From assembly GCA_963728975.1 (NCBI GenBank), contig CAVSMF010000002.1:434001-498000 (forward strand): 64,000 nt of DNA, given 5' to 3'. The notes beneath the pieces are model-generated. The model was not told the DNA's origin. It was given only the letters and a program-made list of their open reading frames with translations, and did not search any database. Both the position numbers and the translations under genes were made by a program. Shown piece by piece: positions 1 through 7,919 of this stretch. Every line of letters begins with the position of its first letter. The first letter of the stretch is position 1. Source of the DNA: DATFCK01 sp963728975. Its GTDB lineage: Bacteria; Verrucomicrobiota; Verrucomicrobiia; Chthoniobacterales; UBA10450.

Positions 1-152
1 AATCGCTCGAGCAATTGCGCGCATTGGAAAATGGTGTAATTGTTCATGTGCTCGTCACTAAACATGGATCGCCCGGCATCGACACGCCGGCAGACGCGAA
101 AACGCTCGAACAAACGCTTGTTCGAGCGCGAAAGAGGAGACGCCGGCCGTGA
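1..152 (+). CDS. kdsB: 3-deoxy-manno-octulosonate cytidylyltransferase, C-terminal end only
   Basis: Partial gene entering from the left edge; the reading frame starts at base 3 and gives 49 residues before the stop. The visible piece contains SLEQLRALENG, then VTKHGSPGIDTPADAKTLEQ, which matches the conserved C-terminus of KdsB (LEQLR, then GIDTPEDL). KdsB activates Kdo with CTP for lipopolysaccharide, so this points to a Gram-negative envelope. The stop overlaps the GTG start of pyrG by four bases (GTGA), so the two are very likely co-transcribed and translationally coupled; the pairing makes sense because KdsB consumes the CTP that PyrG makes. Only the tail is seen, so the call rests on motif recognition. 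Confidence 0.8.
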   Translation, partial: SLEQLRALENGVIVHVLVTKHGSPGIDTPADAKTLEQTLVRARKRRRRP

Positions 153-1750
153 AATACATTTTCGTTACCGGCGGTGTAGTTAGCTCGCTCGGAAAAGGCC
201 TGGCCGCCGCTTCGCTGGGGACGCTGCTGGAGCTGCGCGGTCTGCGCGTGGTTTTCCAAAAGTTCGATCCTTACCTGAATGTCGATCCGGGAACGATGAA
301 TCCGTTCCAGCACGGCGAAGTTTATGTCCTCAACGATGGAGCCGAAACCGATCTCGATCTCGGCCATTACGAACGTTTTACCAATTGCGTCCTGTCGCGC
401 CATAACAACCTGACCAGCGGCCAGGTTTACGAAAGCGTCATCCTGAAGGAACGCCGCGGCGATTATCTCGGAAAGACCGTGCAGGTCATTCCGCATGTCA
501 CCGATGTGATCAAAGAGCGGATTCGCGAGCTCTCCGACGAAAGCAAATATGACGTCGTCATTACTGAAATCGGTGGGACCACCGGCGACATTGAAGGGCT
601 TCCGTTCCTGGAAGCGATCCGACAATTCATTTTGGAAGTGGGCGCGGAAAATGTAGTCAACATGCACGTGACCCTGGTGCCGTATATCAAGGCAGCCGGG
701 GAACTGAAGACCAAGCCGACCCAGCAGAGCGTGGCCAAGCTGCGCGAGATCGGGTTGCAACCCCAGGTTTTGATCTGCCGCTCGGAACGTTCTCTCGAAC
801 GCGAAGTGCGCCAGAAATTGTCGATGTTTTGCAGTGTCTCGGAAAAGGCCGTGATCGAAGCGCGCGATGTCGAGCACACCGTTTACGAAATGCCCCTGAT
901 GCTTCACGAAGAAGGCCTGGACAAGCTGGTTTGCGACTTGTTGCGTCTCCAGACCTGCGAGCCCGATCTGACCAATTGGCGCAAGTTCGTCGAACGGGTC
1001 GTTAGTCCCAGGAAGCAGATAAAAATCGCCGTGGTCGGCAAGTACATCGATCTCCAGGACGCCTATAAGAGCATTTACGAATCGCTGACTCATGCCGCCG
1101 CCAGCCAGGATTGCGGGATTGATCTCAAACTGATCGATGCCGAGGCCCTGGAAGATGGCGTGGACGGTCAGCTCCAGGACGTGGCGGGAGTGTTGATCCC
1201 GGGCGGTTTCGGGGAGCGCGGAGTCGAGGGAAAGATCAAAGCCGCCAGGTTCGCCCGGGAGAATAAGATTCCCTATCTTGGACTCTGTCTCGGGATGCAG
1301 GTGGCCACGATCGAATTTGCCCGCAATGTCTGCGGGATCGAGGAGGCAAACAGCACTGAGTTCGACAAAAAAGCCAAGGAACCGGTGATCTCGTTATTAG
1401 AAGAGCAGCGTGGGGTGACCAACATGGGCGCGAGCATGCGGTTAGGGACCTGGCCCACCAAGATCGCCAAAGGCACTTTGGCCGAAAAGGTTTATGGACG
1501 TGACGAAGTGCTGGAGCGGCATCGGCACCGCTACGAGTTCAACATGAAATACCGCGAAAAGATGGGTGAGAAAGGGTTTACGATTTCGGGGACTTCGCCC
1601 GACGGCACGTTGGCGGAGCTGATTGAGCTGCGCGATCATCCTTATTTTTTGGCCTGTCAATATCATCCTGAATTTCAAAGCAAACCGACCAAGCCCCATC
1701 CCCTTTTCAAGGGCTTTGTGGAAGCGTGTCTGGCGAAGAAAAAGGCGTAG
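149..1750 (+). CDS. pyrG: CTP synthase
   Basis: 533 residues, the normal family length. It converts UTP, ATP and glutamine to CTP in the cytosol. The N-terminal synthetase domain (about 1-265) opens with KYIFVTGGVVSSLGKG, the ATP-binding P-loop region, and carries the conserved FDPYLNVDPGTMNP segment. The C-terminal class I glutamine amidotransferase domain (about 290-533) has the oxyanion PGGFGERG stretch, nucleophile Cys380 in LGLCLGMQ, and His506 and Glu508 in YHPEF. The start is GTG, overlapping the kdsB stop by four bases, which fixes the start. All catalytic residues are present; nothing odd is seen. Confidence 0.98.
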   Translation: MKYIFVTGGVVSSLGKGLAAASLGTLLELRGLRVVFQKFDPYLNVDPGTMNPFQHGEVYVLNDGAETDLDLGHYERFTNCVLSRHNNLTSGQVYESVILKERRGDYLGKTVQVIPHVTDVIKERIRELSDESKYDVVITEIGGTTGDIEGLPFLEAIRQFILEVGAENVVNMHVTLVPYIKAAGELKTKPTQQSVAKLREIGLQPQVLICRSERSLEREVRQKLSMFCSVSEKAVIEARDVEHTVYEMPLMLHEEGLDKLVCDLLRLQTCEPDLTNWRKFVERVVSPRKQIKIAVVGKYIDLQDAYKSIYESLTHAAASQDCGIDLKLIDAEALEDGVDGQLQDVAGVLIPGGFGERGVEGKIKAARFARENKIPYLGLCLGMQVATIEFARNVCGIEEANSTEFDKKAKEPVISLLEEQRGVTNMGASMRLGTWPTKIAKGTLAEKVYGRDEVLERHRHRYEFNMKYREKMGEKGFTISGTSPDGTLAELIELRDHPYFLACQYHPEFQSKPTKPHPLFKGFVEACLAKKKA

Positions 1751-1974
1751 CGGCGGCCCGAAAAACGGCGGGCGGCGGGGGTTGCGGCTGGCGGGTGGGT
1801 TGTCGGAAGTGTTTCTGCGGACGCTGGCTGGCAAGCACGTAAGTAACTCCAAAACGGGATGTTACGTTACGAAACCCGAGATCCCGTGCTCAACCCCAGC
1901 TCGACCTTCTAGAATTACTATAAATTCTATATTGACGAATTGTGCCCGATTGTTTCATCATCAAAATCGTTCCT
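1751..1974 (+). promoter_or_regulatory. Spacer with AT-rich stretch upstream of the small TPR gene
   Basis: The first half is G-rich and featureless. From about 1905 to 1960 the base composition drops sharply. It contains an inverted repeat AGAATT-actat-AAATTCT and a TTGACG that could serve as a -35 box. I cannot pick a convincing -10 at the right spacing, so this is only a candidate promoter region for the gene starting at 1975. Confidence 0.3.
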
Positions 1975-2244
1975 ATGAGAAAGATCTACGACCTTCTGAA
2001 AACCGTGAAACAAACGCAACTCCCGGGTGCCACCCGGGCCGACGATCATGATGCCCACGTTTACATGGGTAACATGTATCTCTCGCTGGGGCATACTAAA
2101 CGGGCCGAGACTGAATTCGCAGCCGCCTATGAGCTCCGTCCCTCCGCCCAGATTTATCAGCAGCTCGCCGCCATTCGAAACGGCACCGCGACGACAAAAC
2201 CTTCCACCACCGGACTACGATCCTTTTCTTCCCGCGCGGCGTAA
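1975..2244 (+). CDS. Small TPR-like protein
   Basis: 89 residues from the ATG at 1975; an in-frame ATG at 1942 is possible, but the later one begins the recognisable part. Residues about 24-58 (YMGNMYLSLGHTKRAETEFAAAY and following) read as one tetratricopeptide repeat: aromatic and small residues at the usual spacing, with G-H-x-x-x-A in the turn. TPRs mediate protein contacts; no partner is evident. There is no signal peptide. The 3' end overlaps the convergent tsaC 3' end by 30 bases, so the last ten residues may be of little functional weight. Hypothetical but credible. Confidence 0.55.
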   Translation: MRKIYDLLKTVKQTQLPGATRADDHDAHVYMGNMYLSLGHTKRAETEFAAAYELRPSAQIYQQLAAIRNGTATTKPSTTGLRSFSSRAA

Positions 2245-3252
2245 GCGATCGTTGATCGCAATACCGATCCCCACCTCCGGAACTCGCTCGGCTACGATCA
2301 CGTCGAGCGCGAAAGAGTCCAGCTCGCGCAGGCAAGAAAACAGATTCGCCGCAGCCTCACGCAGATCGCCGCTCTCGCTCAGCGTCCGAACCGCCGCATA
2401 ATTCTTTTGAGGGATTTTCCAGGCCAACAGACCAACCGATTGATCCTTGGATGGCGAATAGCGGTTCGCATCGTCGATTAGCAGAAGCGGAGTCCTCGGC
2501 GCGTAGTGCACAGGCAATTGGCCCGGCGCCGAGATCGTGGTGGAATGCGCATTCCGCCCCTCAGCCACAAGCGGGAAGCCCATCCCCGTCAGTTGCTCTT
2601 CCGTGATCGGTCCGCGCCGGAGGATTTCAATCCTGCCGTCTCCAACCAGCACGATTGTTGATTCGATGCCATGGAGCGTCGGTCCACCGTCGACAATCAA
2701 CGGGATTATTCCACCCAGCTCTTCCATTACATGCTCGGCCCGGGTAGGGCTGATCCGGCCAAACCGATTGGCGCTCGGAGCGGCCAAAGGTTTTCCGAAA
2801 GCGCCTATGATTTCCGAAAAATCGGGATGGGCGCTGATCCGAATGGCCACGGTATCGAGGCCGGCGGTGACAATATCGGGAACGAGTGGCCGTTTGGGGA
2901 GAACCATGGTCAGCGGCCCGGGCCAGAACGCGTCAGCCAGTCGCTCAACTAATTCTTTTTGGTCAGTAGGAACCTCGGCAATCCGTTCCAACCAAGTCTT
3001 ATCCGGCAAATGCACGATAAGCGGATCGAACCGCGGCCGATCCTTCGTCTCGAAAATCTTGACCACCGCTTCCGCCTTGAGCGCGTCCGCGGCCAGCCCG
3101 TACACCGTCTCGGTCGGTAGAGCCACCACCTCCCCCATCCGAAGCAGTTCGACCGCTTCCACTGTAGCGGCGGTCTGTGACCGCCGATTCCCTGTGTCGC
3201 CCTCCGGAGCAGCACGACGGTCATGGACCGCCGCTACAATCTTTGTCTTCAC
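2215..3252 (-). CDS. tsaC: L-threonylcarbamoyladenylate synthase (Sua5/YrdC/YwlC)
   Basis: 345 residues, the long Sua5 form: an N-terminal YrdC catalytic domain (about 30-215) and a C-terminal Sua5 domain (about 230-345). It makes threonylcarbamoyl-AMP for the t6A37 modification of ANN-decoding tRNAs. Motifs seen: ALPTETVYGLAADA, the KDRPRFDPLIVH substrate loop, FWPGPLT, and PSANRFGRISPT. The start overlaps the purE stop by four bases (ATGA), so the two are coupled. Odd: residues about 8-30 (HDRRAAPEGD... RRSQTAAT) are encoded by an inverted pair of REP hairpins at 3164-3237, which adds a non-conserved N-terminal extension before the YrdC fold. Confidence 0.93.
   Translation of the reverse strand: MKTKIVAAVHDRRAAPEGDTGNRRSQTAATVEAVELLRMGEVVALPTETVYGLAADALKAEAVVKIFETKDRPRFDPLIVHLPDKTWLERIAEVPTDQKELVERLADAFWPGPLTMVLPKRPLVPDIVTAGLDTVAIRISAHPDFSEIIGAFGKPLAAPSANRFGRISPTRAEHVMEELGGIIPLIVDGGPTLHGIESTIVLVGDGRIEILRRGPITEEQLTGMGFPLVAEGRNAHSTTISAPGQLPVHYAPRTPLLLIDDANRYSPSKDQSVGLLAWKIPQKNYAAVRTLSESGDLREAAANLFSCLRELDSFALDVIVAERVPEVGIGIAINDRLRRAGRKGS
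3164..3237. repeat. REPIN inside the tsaC 5' coding region
   Basis: Two REP hairpins in inverted orientation. Left: GTAG head at 3164-3167, then an 8-bp perfect stem CGGCGGTC, loop TGT, GACCGCCG. Right (minus strand, 3215-3237): GTAG, CGGCGGTC, loop CAT, GACCGTCG. A 28-bp spacer separates them. The doublet is in frame with tsaC and adds no stop. A GTAG head plus short stem and an inverted pair is the REP/REPIN layout known from RAYT-mobilised repeats. Confidence 0.85.
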
Positions 3253-3743
3253 CCCGGCAACTTCGCCGACAGAACGCTTTGGGTTTGCTTCCTCCGAAAC
3301 GCTTCAAGGTTCTCGCGGACCTTCTCGTCGGAGAGTGCCAGAATGGCGGCCGCCAGCAGAGCGGCGTTTTTTGCGCCAGCGCCCCCAATGGCCAGCGTCC
3401 CAACCGGTATCCCGCCCGGCATCTGAGCGGTGGAAAGAAGCGAATCGAGTCCGTGCAAGGCCTGCGATTGCATCGGCACCCCCAGGACTGGCAGCCACGT
3501 GTGCGCCGCAATCACACCGGCCAGATGCGCCGCACCGCCGGCGGCGGCGATGATCACACGAATTCCGCGTTCCGCGGCTCCTCGGGCGAACTCCGCCGTC
3601 GCTTCCGGAGTGCGATGCGCTGAAAGCACTCTCGCTTCATTCGGAATTTCCAATTCGTCGAGCATTTTTGTGCAGCCCGACATCGTATCCCAGTCGGATT
3701 TGCTGCCCATAATAACGGCGACCAACGATTTTGACTCAGCCAT
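3249..3743 (-). CDS. purE: N5-carboxyaminoimidazole ribonucleotide mutase
   Basis: 164 residues from the ATG at 3743; a longer in-frame extension to 3830 is possible but would add 29 non-conserved residues. Class I PurE moves the carboxyl group of N5-CAIR to C4 in de novo purine synthesis. Seen: the VIMGSKSDWDTM phosphate-binding motif near the N-terminus, SAHRTPE (the catalytic-loop histidine region), AAGGAAHLAGVIAAHT, and GVPMQS. No fused PurK domain. First gene of a two-gene unit with tsaC (four-base overlap). A REP hairpin (3753-3774) lies just upstream of the start, in the divergent spacer with aroK. Confidence 0.95.
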   Translation of the reverse strand: MAESKSLVAVIMGSKSDWDTMSGCTKMLDELEIPNEARVLSAHRTPEATAEFARGAAERGIRVIIAAAGGAAHLAGVIAAHTWLPVLGVPMQSQALHGLDSLLSTAQMPGGIPVGTLAIGGAGAKNAALLAAAILALSDEKVRENLEAFRRKQTQSVLSAKLPG

Positions 3744-3752
3744 GACAGGATT

Positions 3753-3774
3753 GTAGGGCGTTTCTGCGAAACGC
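3753..3774 (+). repeat. REP hairpin, GTAG head
   Basis: GTAG at 3753-3756, then GCGTTTC, loop TGC, GAAACGC (7-bp perfect stem). Same stem sequence as the minus-strand REP at 62848-62870, 59 kb away. It sits between the divergent purE and aroK genes. Confidence 0.75.
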
Positions 3775-3849
3775 AAAACGGGCGCGGCTCTTTCGTTCGC
3801 TCCCTGGTCTCTGTCTGCTCGGCGATGCATTCATGCTATCGCGCATGCG

Positions 3850-4431
3850 GTGGCGCTCCCCTTTTCAAGCAGCGCTTTTGCCGGCATATTAGAGAAAGTG
3901 ACTTCGACCCGATCGATCATCCTCATCGGATTCATGGGAGCAGGAAAATCTTCGGTTGGACGATGGCTGGAACGACGCACCGGGCTCGCTCGCCTCGATA
4001 CCGACGAAATCGTCTCAGCCGAATTCGGCATCTCGATTCCGGAAATTTTTTCCAAACACGGCGAAGGCCGGTTCCGCGACGCCGAGACCGAGGCCCTTCG
4101 CAACTTCGCGCCGGAAAAATCGTCCATCATCGTGACTGGCGGCGGCATTGTTCTGCGCCCGGAAAACGTCGAAATCATGAAGCGTCTCGGCACGATTGTC
4201 TGGCTGGCCGGGGACGAGAAAAAGCTTTTCCAGCGGGCGTCGCGCCGGCGCAACCGTCCGTTGTTGCAAACCGAGAACCCGAAAAGCACATTCTCCGAAC
4301 TTTTTCGAAAACGGGAATCGCTTTATGAACAAGCGGCTGACTTCAGGGTGGACACCTCGTTTCTTACCCATGGCGAAGTGGCGGAAGCCATTCTGAGCAA
4401 GATCGAGATGTCGATCACGGTCCACCAATGA
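3850..4431 (+). CDS. aroK: Shikimate kinase
   Basis: 193 residues as drawn; about 177 if translation starts at the GTG at 3898, which follows an AGAGAAA stretch and sits right before the conserved domain. It phosphorylates shikimate with ATP in the chorismate pathway. Walker A is GFMGAGKSS, followed by LDTDEI (Asp pair contacting shikimate), the FRDAETEALR substrate-arginine region, VTGGGIV, and RNRPLL in the lid. The stop overlaps the queG start by four bases (ATGA), implying co-transcription. All active-site motifs are intact. Confidence 0.93.
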   Translation: MALPFSSSAFAGILEKVTSTRSIILIGFMGAGKSSVGRWLERRTGLARLDTDEIVSAEFGISIPEIFSKHGEGRFRDAETEALRNFAPEKSSIIVTGGGIVLRPENVEIMKRLGTIVWLAGDEKKLFQRASRRRNRPLLQTENPKSTFSELFRKRESLYEQAADFRVDTSFLTHGEVAEAILSKIEMSITVHQ

Positions 4432-5591
4432 ACTTGTCGCCCGGCCAGGGGACGAAAGCGCCATCGGTCGCCTCCGCGGCCGCCCTCAAGGAAGAGGTGG
4501 CAAGGTTCGCCTGTGAACTTGGTTTTGACGGCTGCCGGGTTGCGGAATGCAGTCCCCCACTCCATCGCGATCAATTCCGCGACTGGCTCCGTGAAGGCGC
4601 GGCCGGTGAGATGACCTACATGGAACGCGGCGAAGAAAAGCGGCGCGACCCCCAGAAGATCTTGCCGGGCGCACGCTCCGTCATTGTCCTGGCGCTTAAT
4701 TATTGGCAAGGTGTAGAGGCGGCCGTGTCGGCCGCAATCCCGAACCCGGCCGTGCCGGCCGCAACCCCGGACCCGCGCCCAGCCGCTACCGGCCGGATCG
4801 CGCGCTACGCCTGGGGCGACGATTATCATGGCGTTGTCTCGGCCAAGCTGGAGAAACTCGACCGGTTCTTAAGCGACCGGGGCGGCACCCAAAAGTGCTA
4901 CGTGGATACCGGACCGGTATTGGAGCGAGATCATGCCGCTGCCGCCGGAATTGGATGGCACGGCAAGAGCACCATGCTGATCGATACCAGCCTGGGAACC
5001 TGGTTTTTCCTGGCGGAAATTTTAACTACGCTCGTGCTCCCGCCCGATCCGCCGGTGCCGGATCGTTGCGGAACGTGTCAGCGTTGCATCACGGCCTGCC
5101 CTACCGGGGCCATCACCGCACCCCATCATCTCGATGCTCGTAAGTGCATTTCTTATCTCACCATCGAGCACAAGACCTCCATTCCACTCGAACTCCGGCC
5201 GCTTATCGGCGATCGCATCTTTGGCTGCGACGATTGCCTTGATGCCTGCCCCTGGAACCGCTTCGCCAGTGAGTCGCGTGAAACCGCTTTTCGGGCACGC
5301 CCATCCACAACCGGGCGGATCCTGCGGGATTATTTGAGCCTGACCGAAGAACAATTTCGGGAAATGTTCCGTAACTCACCAATCAAGCGAATTAAACGGC
5401 GAGGGTTTCTTCGCAACGTCTGTGTCGCGCTCGGCAACGTGGGCGGAGCGGACGATCTCCCGGCACTCGAACGCGCTGCTTCCGAACCCGACCCCTTGAT
5501 TGCCGACCACGCCGGCTGGGCCATTACCCGGATTCAGAGCAGGTCCGGGTTGGCGGAATCCCGGCTTGGGCATGGCCGCCCTATTTCATGA
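4428..5591 (+). CDS. queG: Epoxyqueuosine reductase
   Basis: 387 residues. Cobalamin- and iron-sulfur-dependent reduction of epoxyqueuosine to queuosine in tRNA. Two 4Fe-4S clusters are supported by C214-x2-C217-x2-C220-x3-C224 and C267-x2-C270-x3-C274; C240 also lies in the cluster region. The cobalamin-side acid is likely Asp160 in YVDTGPVLERD. A C-terminal HEAT-like helical stretch (about 330-375) is as expected for long QueG. Odd: residues about 97-122 (Ala/Pro rich) are encoded by a REP hairpin plus a tandem copy, giving an insertion before the conserved RYAWGDDYH motif. Coupled to aroK by a four-base overlap. Confidence 0.93.
   Translation: MNLSPGQGTKAPSVASAAALKEEVARFACELGFDGCRVAECSPPLHRDQFRDWLREGAAGEMTYMERGEEKRRDPQKILPGARSVIVLALNYWQGVEAAVSAAIPNPAVPAATPDPRPAATGRIARYAWGDDYHGVVSAKLEKLDRFLSDRGGTQKCYVDTGPVLERDHAAAAGIGWHGKSTMLIDTSLGTWFFLAEILTTLVLPPDPPVPDRCGTCQRCITACPTGAITAPHHLDARKCISYLTIEHKTSIPLELRPLIGDRIFGCDDCLDACPWNRFASESRETAFRARPSTTGRILRDYLSLTEEQFREMFRNSPIKRIKRRGFLRNVCVALGNVGGADDLPALERAASEPDPLIADHAGWAITRIQSRSGLAESRLGHGRPIS
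4713..4765 (+). repeat. REP hairpin plus partial tandem copy inside queG
   Basis: GTAG at 4713-4716, stem GCGGCCG, loop TGT, CGGCCGC. About 29 bases on, a second hairpin (GGCCG-TGC-CGGCC) follows with near-identical flanks (CCGCAATCCCGAACCC against CCGCAACCCCGGACCC), so the unit looks tandemly duplicated. The frame stays open through both. Confidence 0.65.
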
Positions 5592-5708
5592 ATCCGAGCC
5601 CGGCCGCCGCTGCATCTATTATAGTGTGCCGTGAACGCGATTTACTTGGCAACAGTCTAAATAGCCATTATTTGTGACCCCGATCTCGCCATTCCGAGCC
5701 TCTCCCCG

Positions 5709-7070
5709 ATGCACCAAACCATAGCCACGCCCGCCAGTATCATGTCGCCCTCGAAAAAGAGACGGTCTCGCCGCCGGCGTTACATCATTTTTGGATCGAT
5801 TGGCCTGCTGGTGCTCTGGATCGTCGTTTCCGCCATTTTGGGCAAACGGGAAAAACCGATTCCAGTCACGACCGAAAAAGCAGCGCGCCGAACCATTGTC
5901 CAGACCGTCTCGGCCACGGGAAAGATCCAGCCTGAAACGGAAGTGAAAATTTCCCCGGAAGTGGCCGGCGAAATCATCGATCTGCCGGTGGAAGATGGGA
6001 AGCGGGTGAAAAAGGGAGATTTGCTGGTGCGGATCAAACCCGATTCCTACAAGGCGCAGGTGGAGCAGCAGGAAGCGGCGATCAGCTCGGCCAAGGCGAC
6101 GAACCTCGAGCAGAAAGCGACCATGATGAAAACCGAGCAGGATTTCAAGCGGGCCGAGGAAATGTACAGCAAGAAAACGATTTCGGTGCAGGAATACAAC
6201 ACCGCGCAGGCCGCCTACGAGGTGGCCAAGAACATTTACGAAAGCTCGCTCCACGAGATCGAGCGGGCCCAGGCCGGATCGAGTCAGGCGCGCGATCAAC
6301 TTGCCAAGACCACCATTTACTCGCCGATCGACGGGACGGTGACAATTTTAAACAGCAAACTCGGCGAACGGGTCGTTGCTACGAATCAGTTTGCCGGCAC
6401 CGAAGTGATGCGCGTGGCCGATCTCGGACACATGGAAGCGGTGGTGGACGTTAACGAGAACGACGTCGTCAATGTGAAGGACGGGGACAAGACCAAGGTC
6501 AAGATCGACGCGTATGGCGATCGTGTTTTTCATGGAACGGTTCACCAAATTGCCAACACCGGTAAGACAACGGGCACCGGGACCCAGGAGGAAGTGACCA
6601 ATTTTGAAGTGAAAATTGGAATCAACGATCACGATGTGCTCCTGCGGCCGGGTCTGAGTTGCACCGCCGACATCGAGACCGACATGGTCAAAGATGTGGT
6701 GGCCGTTCCGATGCAATCAGTGACAATTCGAACCGGCGATGCCAACTTGAGTCCGGAGGAAATCGAAAAGAAGAAGCTGAAAGCGGCCCGGCGGGACAAG
6801 GCCGACAACAATGCCGAATTCGTCAACGAACGACTGGAGAAACAGGCCGAAAAGGAGGAGCGGGAAAAATTGCAGAAGGTGGTCTTTTTGAAGAAGGGCG
6901 GCAAAGCCCAAATGGCTAAAGTGACAACTGGAATTGCCGACGACACGTATATGGAGATCAAGAGCGGGGTTCAGCCGGGGGACGAAGTGATCTCAGGGAG
7001 TTACAGCGCCATTAGCCGTAAACTCAAAAACGGCGCCAAAGTCGTCTACGACAAGGAAGCGACCAAATAA
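5709..7070 (+). CDS. MacA/HlyD-type periplasmic adaptor subunit
   Basis: 453 residues; the true start may be the ATG at 5742 (SPSKKRRSRRRR follows), which gives a positively charged cytoplasmic tail before one membrane helix (about 27-44 of the longer form). Then the barrel-sandwich/lipoyl half (SATGKIQPETEVKISPEVAGEI, VKKGDLLVRI), a long alpha-helical hairpin (about 115-205, rich in Ala, Glu, Gln), the second lipoyl half (IYSPIDGTVTIL) and beta-barrel domains. The lysine/glutamate-rich loop at about 355-395 (KKKLKAARR, EKQAEKEERE) is longer than in typical MacA. It heads an operon with an ABC ATPase and two permeases, as for MacAB-type tripartite exporters; no TolC-like gene is nearby. Substrate unknown. 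Confidence 0.88.
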   Translation: MHQTIATPASIMSPSKKRRSRRRRYIIFGSIGLLVLWIVVSAILGKREKPIPVTTEKAARRTIVQTVSATGKIQPETEVKISPEVAGEIIDLPVEDGKRVKKGDLLVRIKPDSYKAQVEQQEAAISSAKATNLEQKATMMKTEQDFKRAEEMYSKKTISVQEYNTAQAAYEVAKNIYESSLHEIERAQAGSSQARDQLAKTTIYSPIDGTVTILNSKLGERVVATNQFAGTEVMRVADLGHMEAVVDVNENDVVNVKDGDKTKVKIDAYGDRVFHGTVHQIANTGKTTGTGTQEEVTNFEVKIGINDHDVLLRPGLSCTADIETDMVKDVVAVPMQSVTIRTGDANLSPEEIEKKKLKAARRDKADNNAEFVNERLEKQAEKEEREKLQKVVFLKKGGKAQMAKVTTGIADDTYMEIKSGVQPGDEVISGSYSAISRKLKNGAKVVYDKEATK

Positions 7071-7144
7071 TGGAGTGATGGAGTGTGGGAATAATGGAGG
7101 AATGAGATCCATTTAGAACCATCACTCCCCTGCTCCGCCACTCC
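7071..7144. repeat. GGAGTGATGG-type inverted intergenic repeat
   Basis: The spacer between adaptor and ATPase is built from TGGAGTGATGGAGTG-like units on the left and their complement (ATCACTCC, CCACTCC) on the right. The same kind of sequence fills 9171-9280 and occurs at 29885-29915 and 33664-33680. Confidence 0.6.
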
Positions 7145-7891
7145 ATGTCCGGGCCCGGCGCCATCGTTATCGATATCGAGAACATCACGAAGAATTACGT
7201 GATGGGCGAAGAAATCGTTCACGCATTGCGCGGGGTCTCGCTGCAGATTCGCCGCAACGAATACATCGCCATCATGGGCCCGAGCGGCAGTGGCAAGTCC
7301 ACTTTGATGAACATGCTCGGATGCCTGGATACACCCAGCTCGGGCCGGTACGAATTTAACGGCCGCAATGTGGCTGAGATGGACGATGACGAGCTGGCCG
7401 CGATTCGAAACCGGGAGATCGGCTTTGTTTTCCAGACATTTAATCTCCTCCCGCGTTCGACCAGCCTGCGCAACGTCGAGCTGCCTCTGATTTATGCCGG
7501 CGTCGATCCGGAAACGCGCGAAGAACGGGCCGCCCAGGCATTGCGGGACGTGGGTCTGGGGGACCGGCTCGATCATAAGCCTAACGAGCTGTCGGGCGGG
7601 CAACGGCAGCGCGTCGCCATCGCCCGCGCCCTGGTCAATAACCCATCCATTATTCTGGCAGACGAGCCGACCGGCAACCTCGATTCCAAGACGGGCGAAG
7701 AAATCATGCTCTTGCTTGAGGATCTTTATGGCAAAGGCAATACCATCATCCTGGTCACCCATGAACGGGACATCGCCGCCCACGCCCGGCGAACCGTGCA
7801 TTTGCGGGACGGTTTGATTGAGAGCGACGAGGTGGGAAGCGATAATGTGGGGCAAGTTTTCAACTTGCCCCCTACCACCATCGCAAGTTGA
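7145..7891 (+). CDS. MacB-type ABC transporter ATPase
   Basis: 248 residues. Nucleotide-binding subunit of the LolD/MacB family: Walker A GPSGSGKST at about 45-53, Q-loop in FVFQTFNLLPR, signature LSGGQRQRVAIARAL, Walker B ILADEPTGNLD, and switch His in LVTHE. These proteins power mechanotransmission through FtsX-like permeases and an adaptor, fitting the neighbours on both sides. The last residues (VGQVFNLPPTTIAS) are not conserved: they are encoded by a REP doublet at 7847-7904, and the TGA stop lies inside its right arm, so the native C-terminus has been replaced or extended. Confidence 0.93.
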   Translation: MSGPGAIVIDIENITKNYVMGEEIVHALRGVSLQIRRNEYIAIMGPSGSGKSTLMNMLGCLDTPSSGRYEFNGRNVAEMDDDELAAIRNREIGFVFQTFNLLPRSTSLRNVELPLIYAGVDPETREERAAQALRDVGLGDRLDHKPNELSGGQRQRVAIARALVNNPSIILADEPTGNLDSKTGEEIMLLLEDLYGKGNTIILVTHERDIAAHARRTVHLRDGLIESDEVGSDNVGQVFNLPPTTIAS

Positions 7892-7904
7892 AAACTTGCG
7901 CCAC
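7847..7904. repeat. REPIN with GTGG heads over the 3' end of the ATPase gene
   Basis: Left arm 7847-7869: GTGG, GGCAAGTT, loop TTC, AACTTGCC. Right arm 7882-7904 on the minus strand: GTGG, CGCAAGTT, loop TTC, AACTTGCG. The ATPase stop codon (7889-7891) lies in the right arm. Confidence 0.75.
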
Positions 7905-7919
7905 TTTTCTAGCCAGAGC

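Noticed and set aside
44..1093. Long antisense frame opposite pyrG
   Set aside because: Shadow of a GC-rich conserved gene; pyrG is certain and the antisense protein has no recognisable domain.
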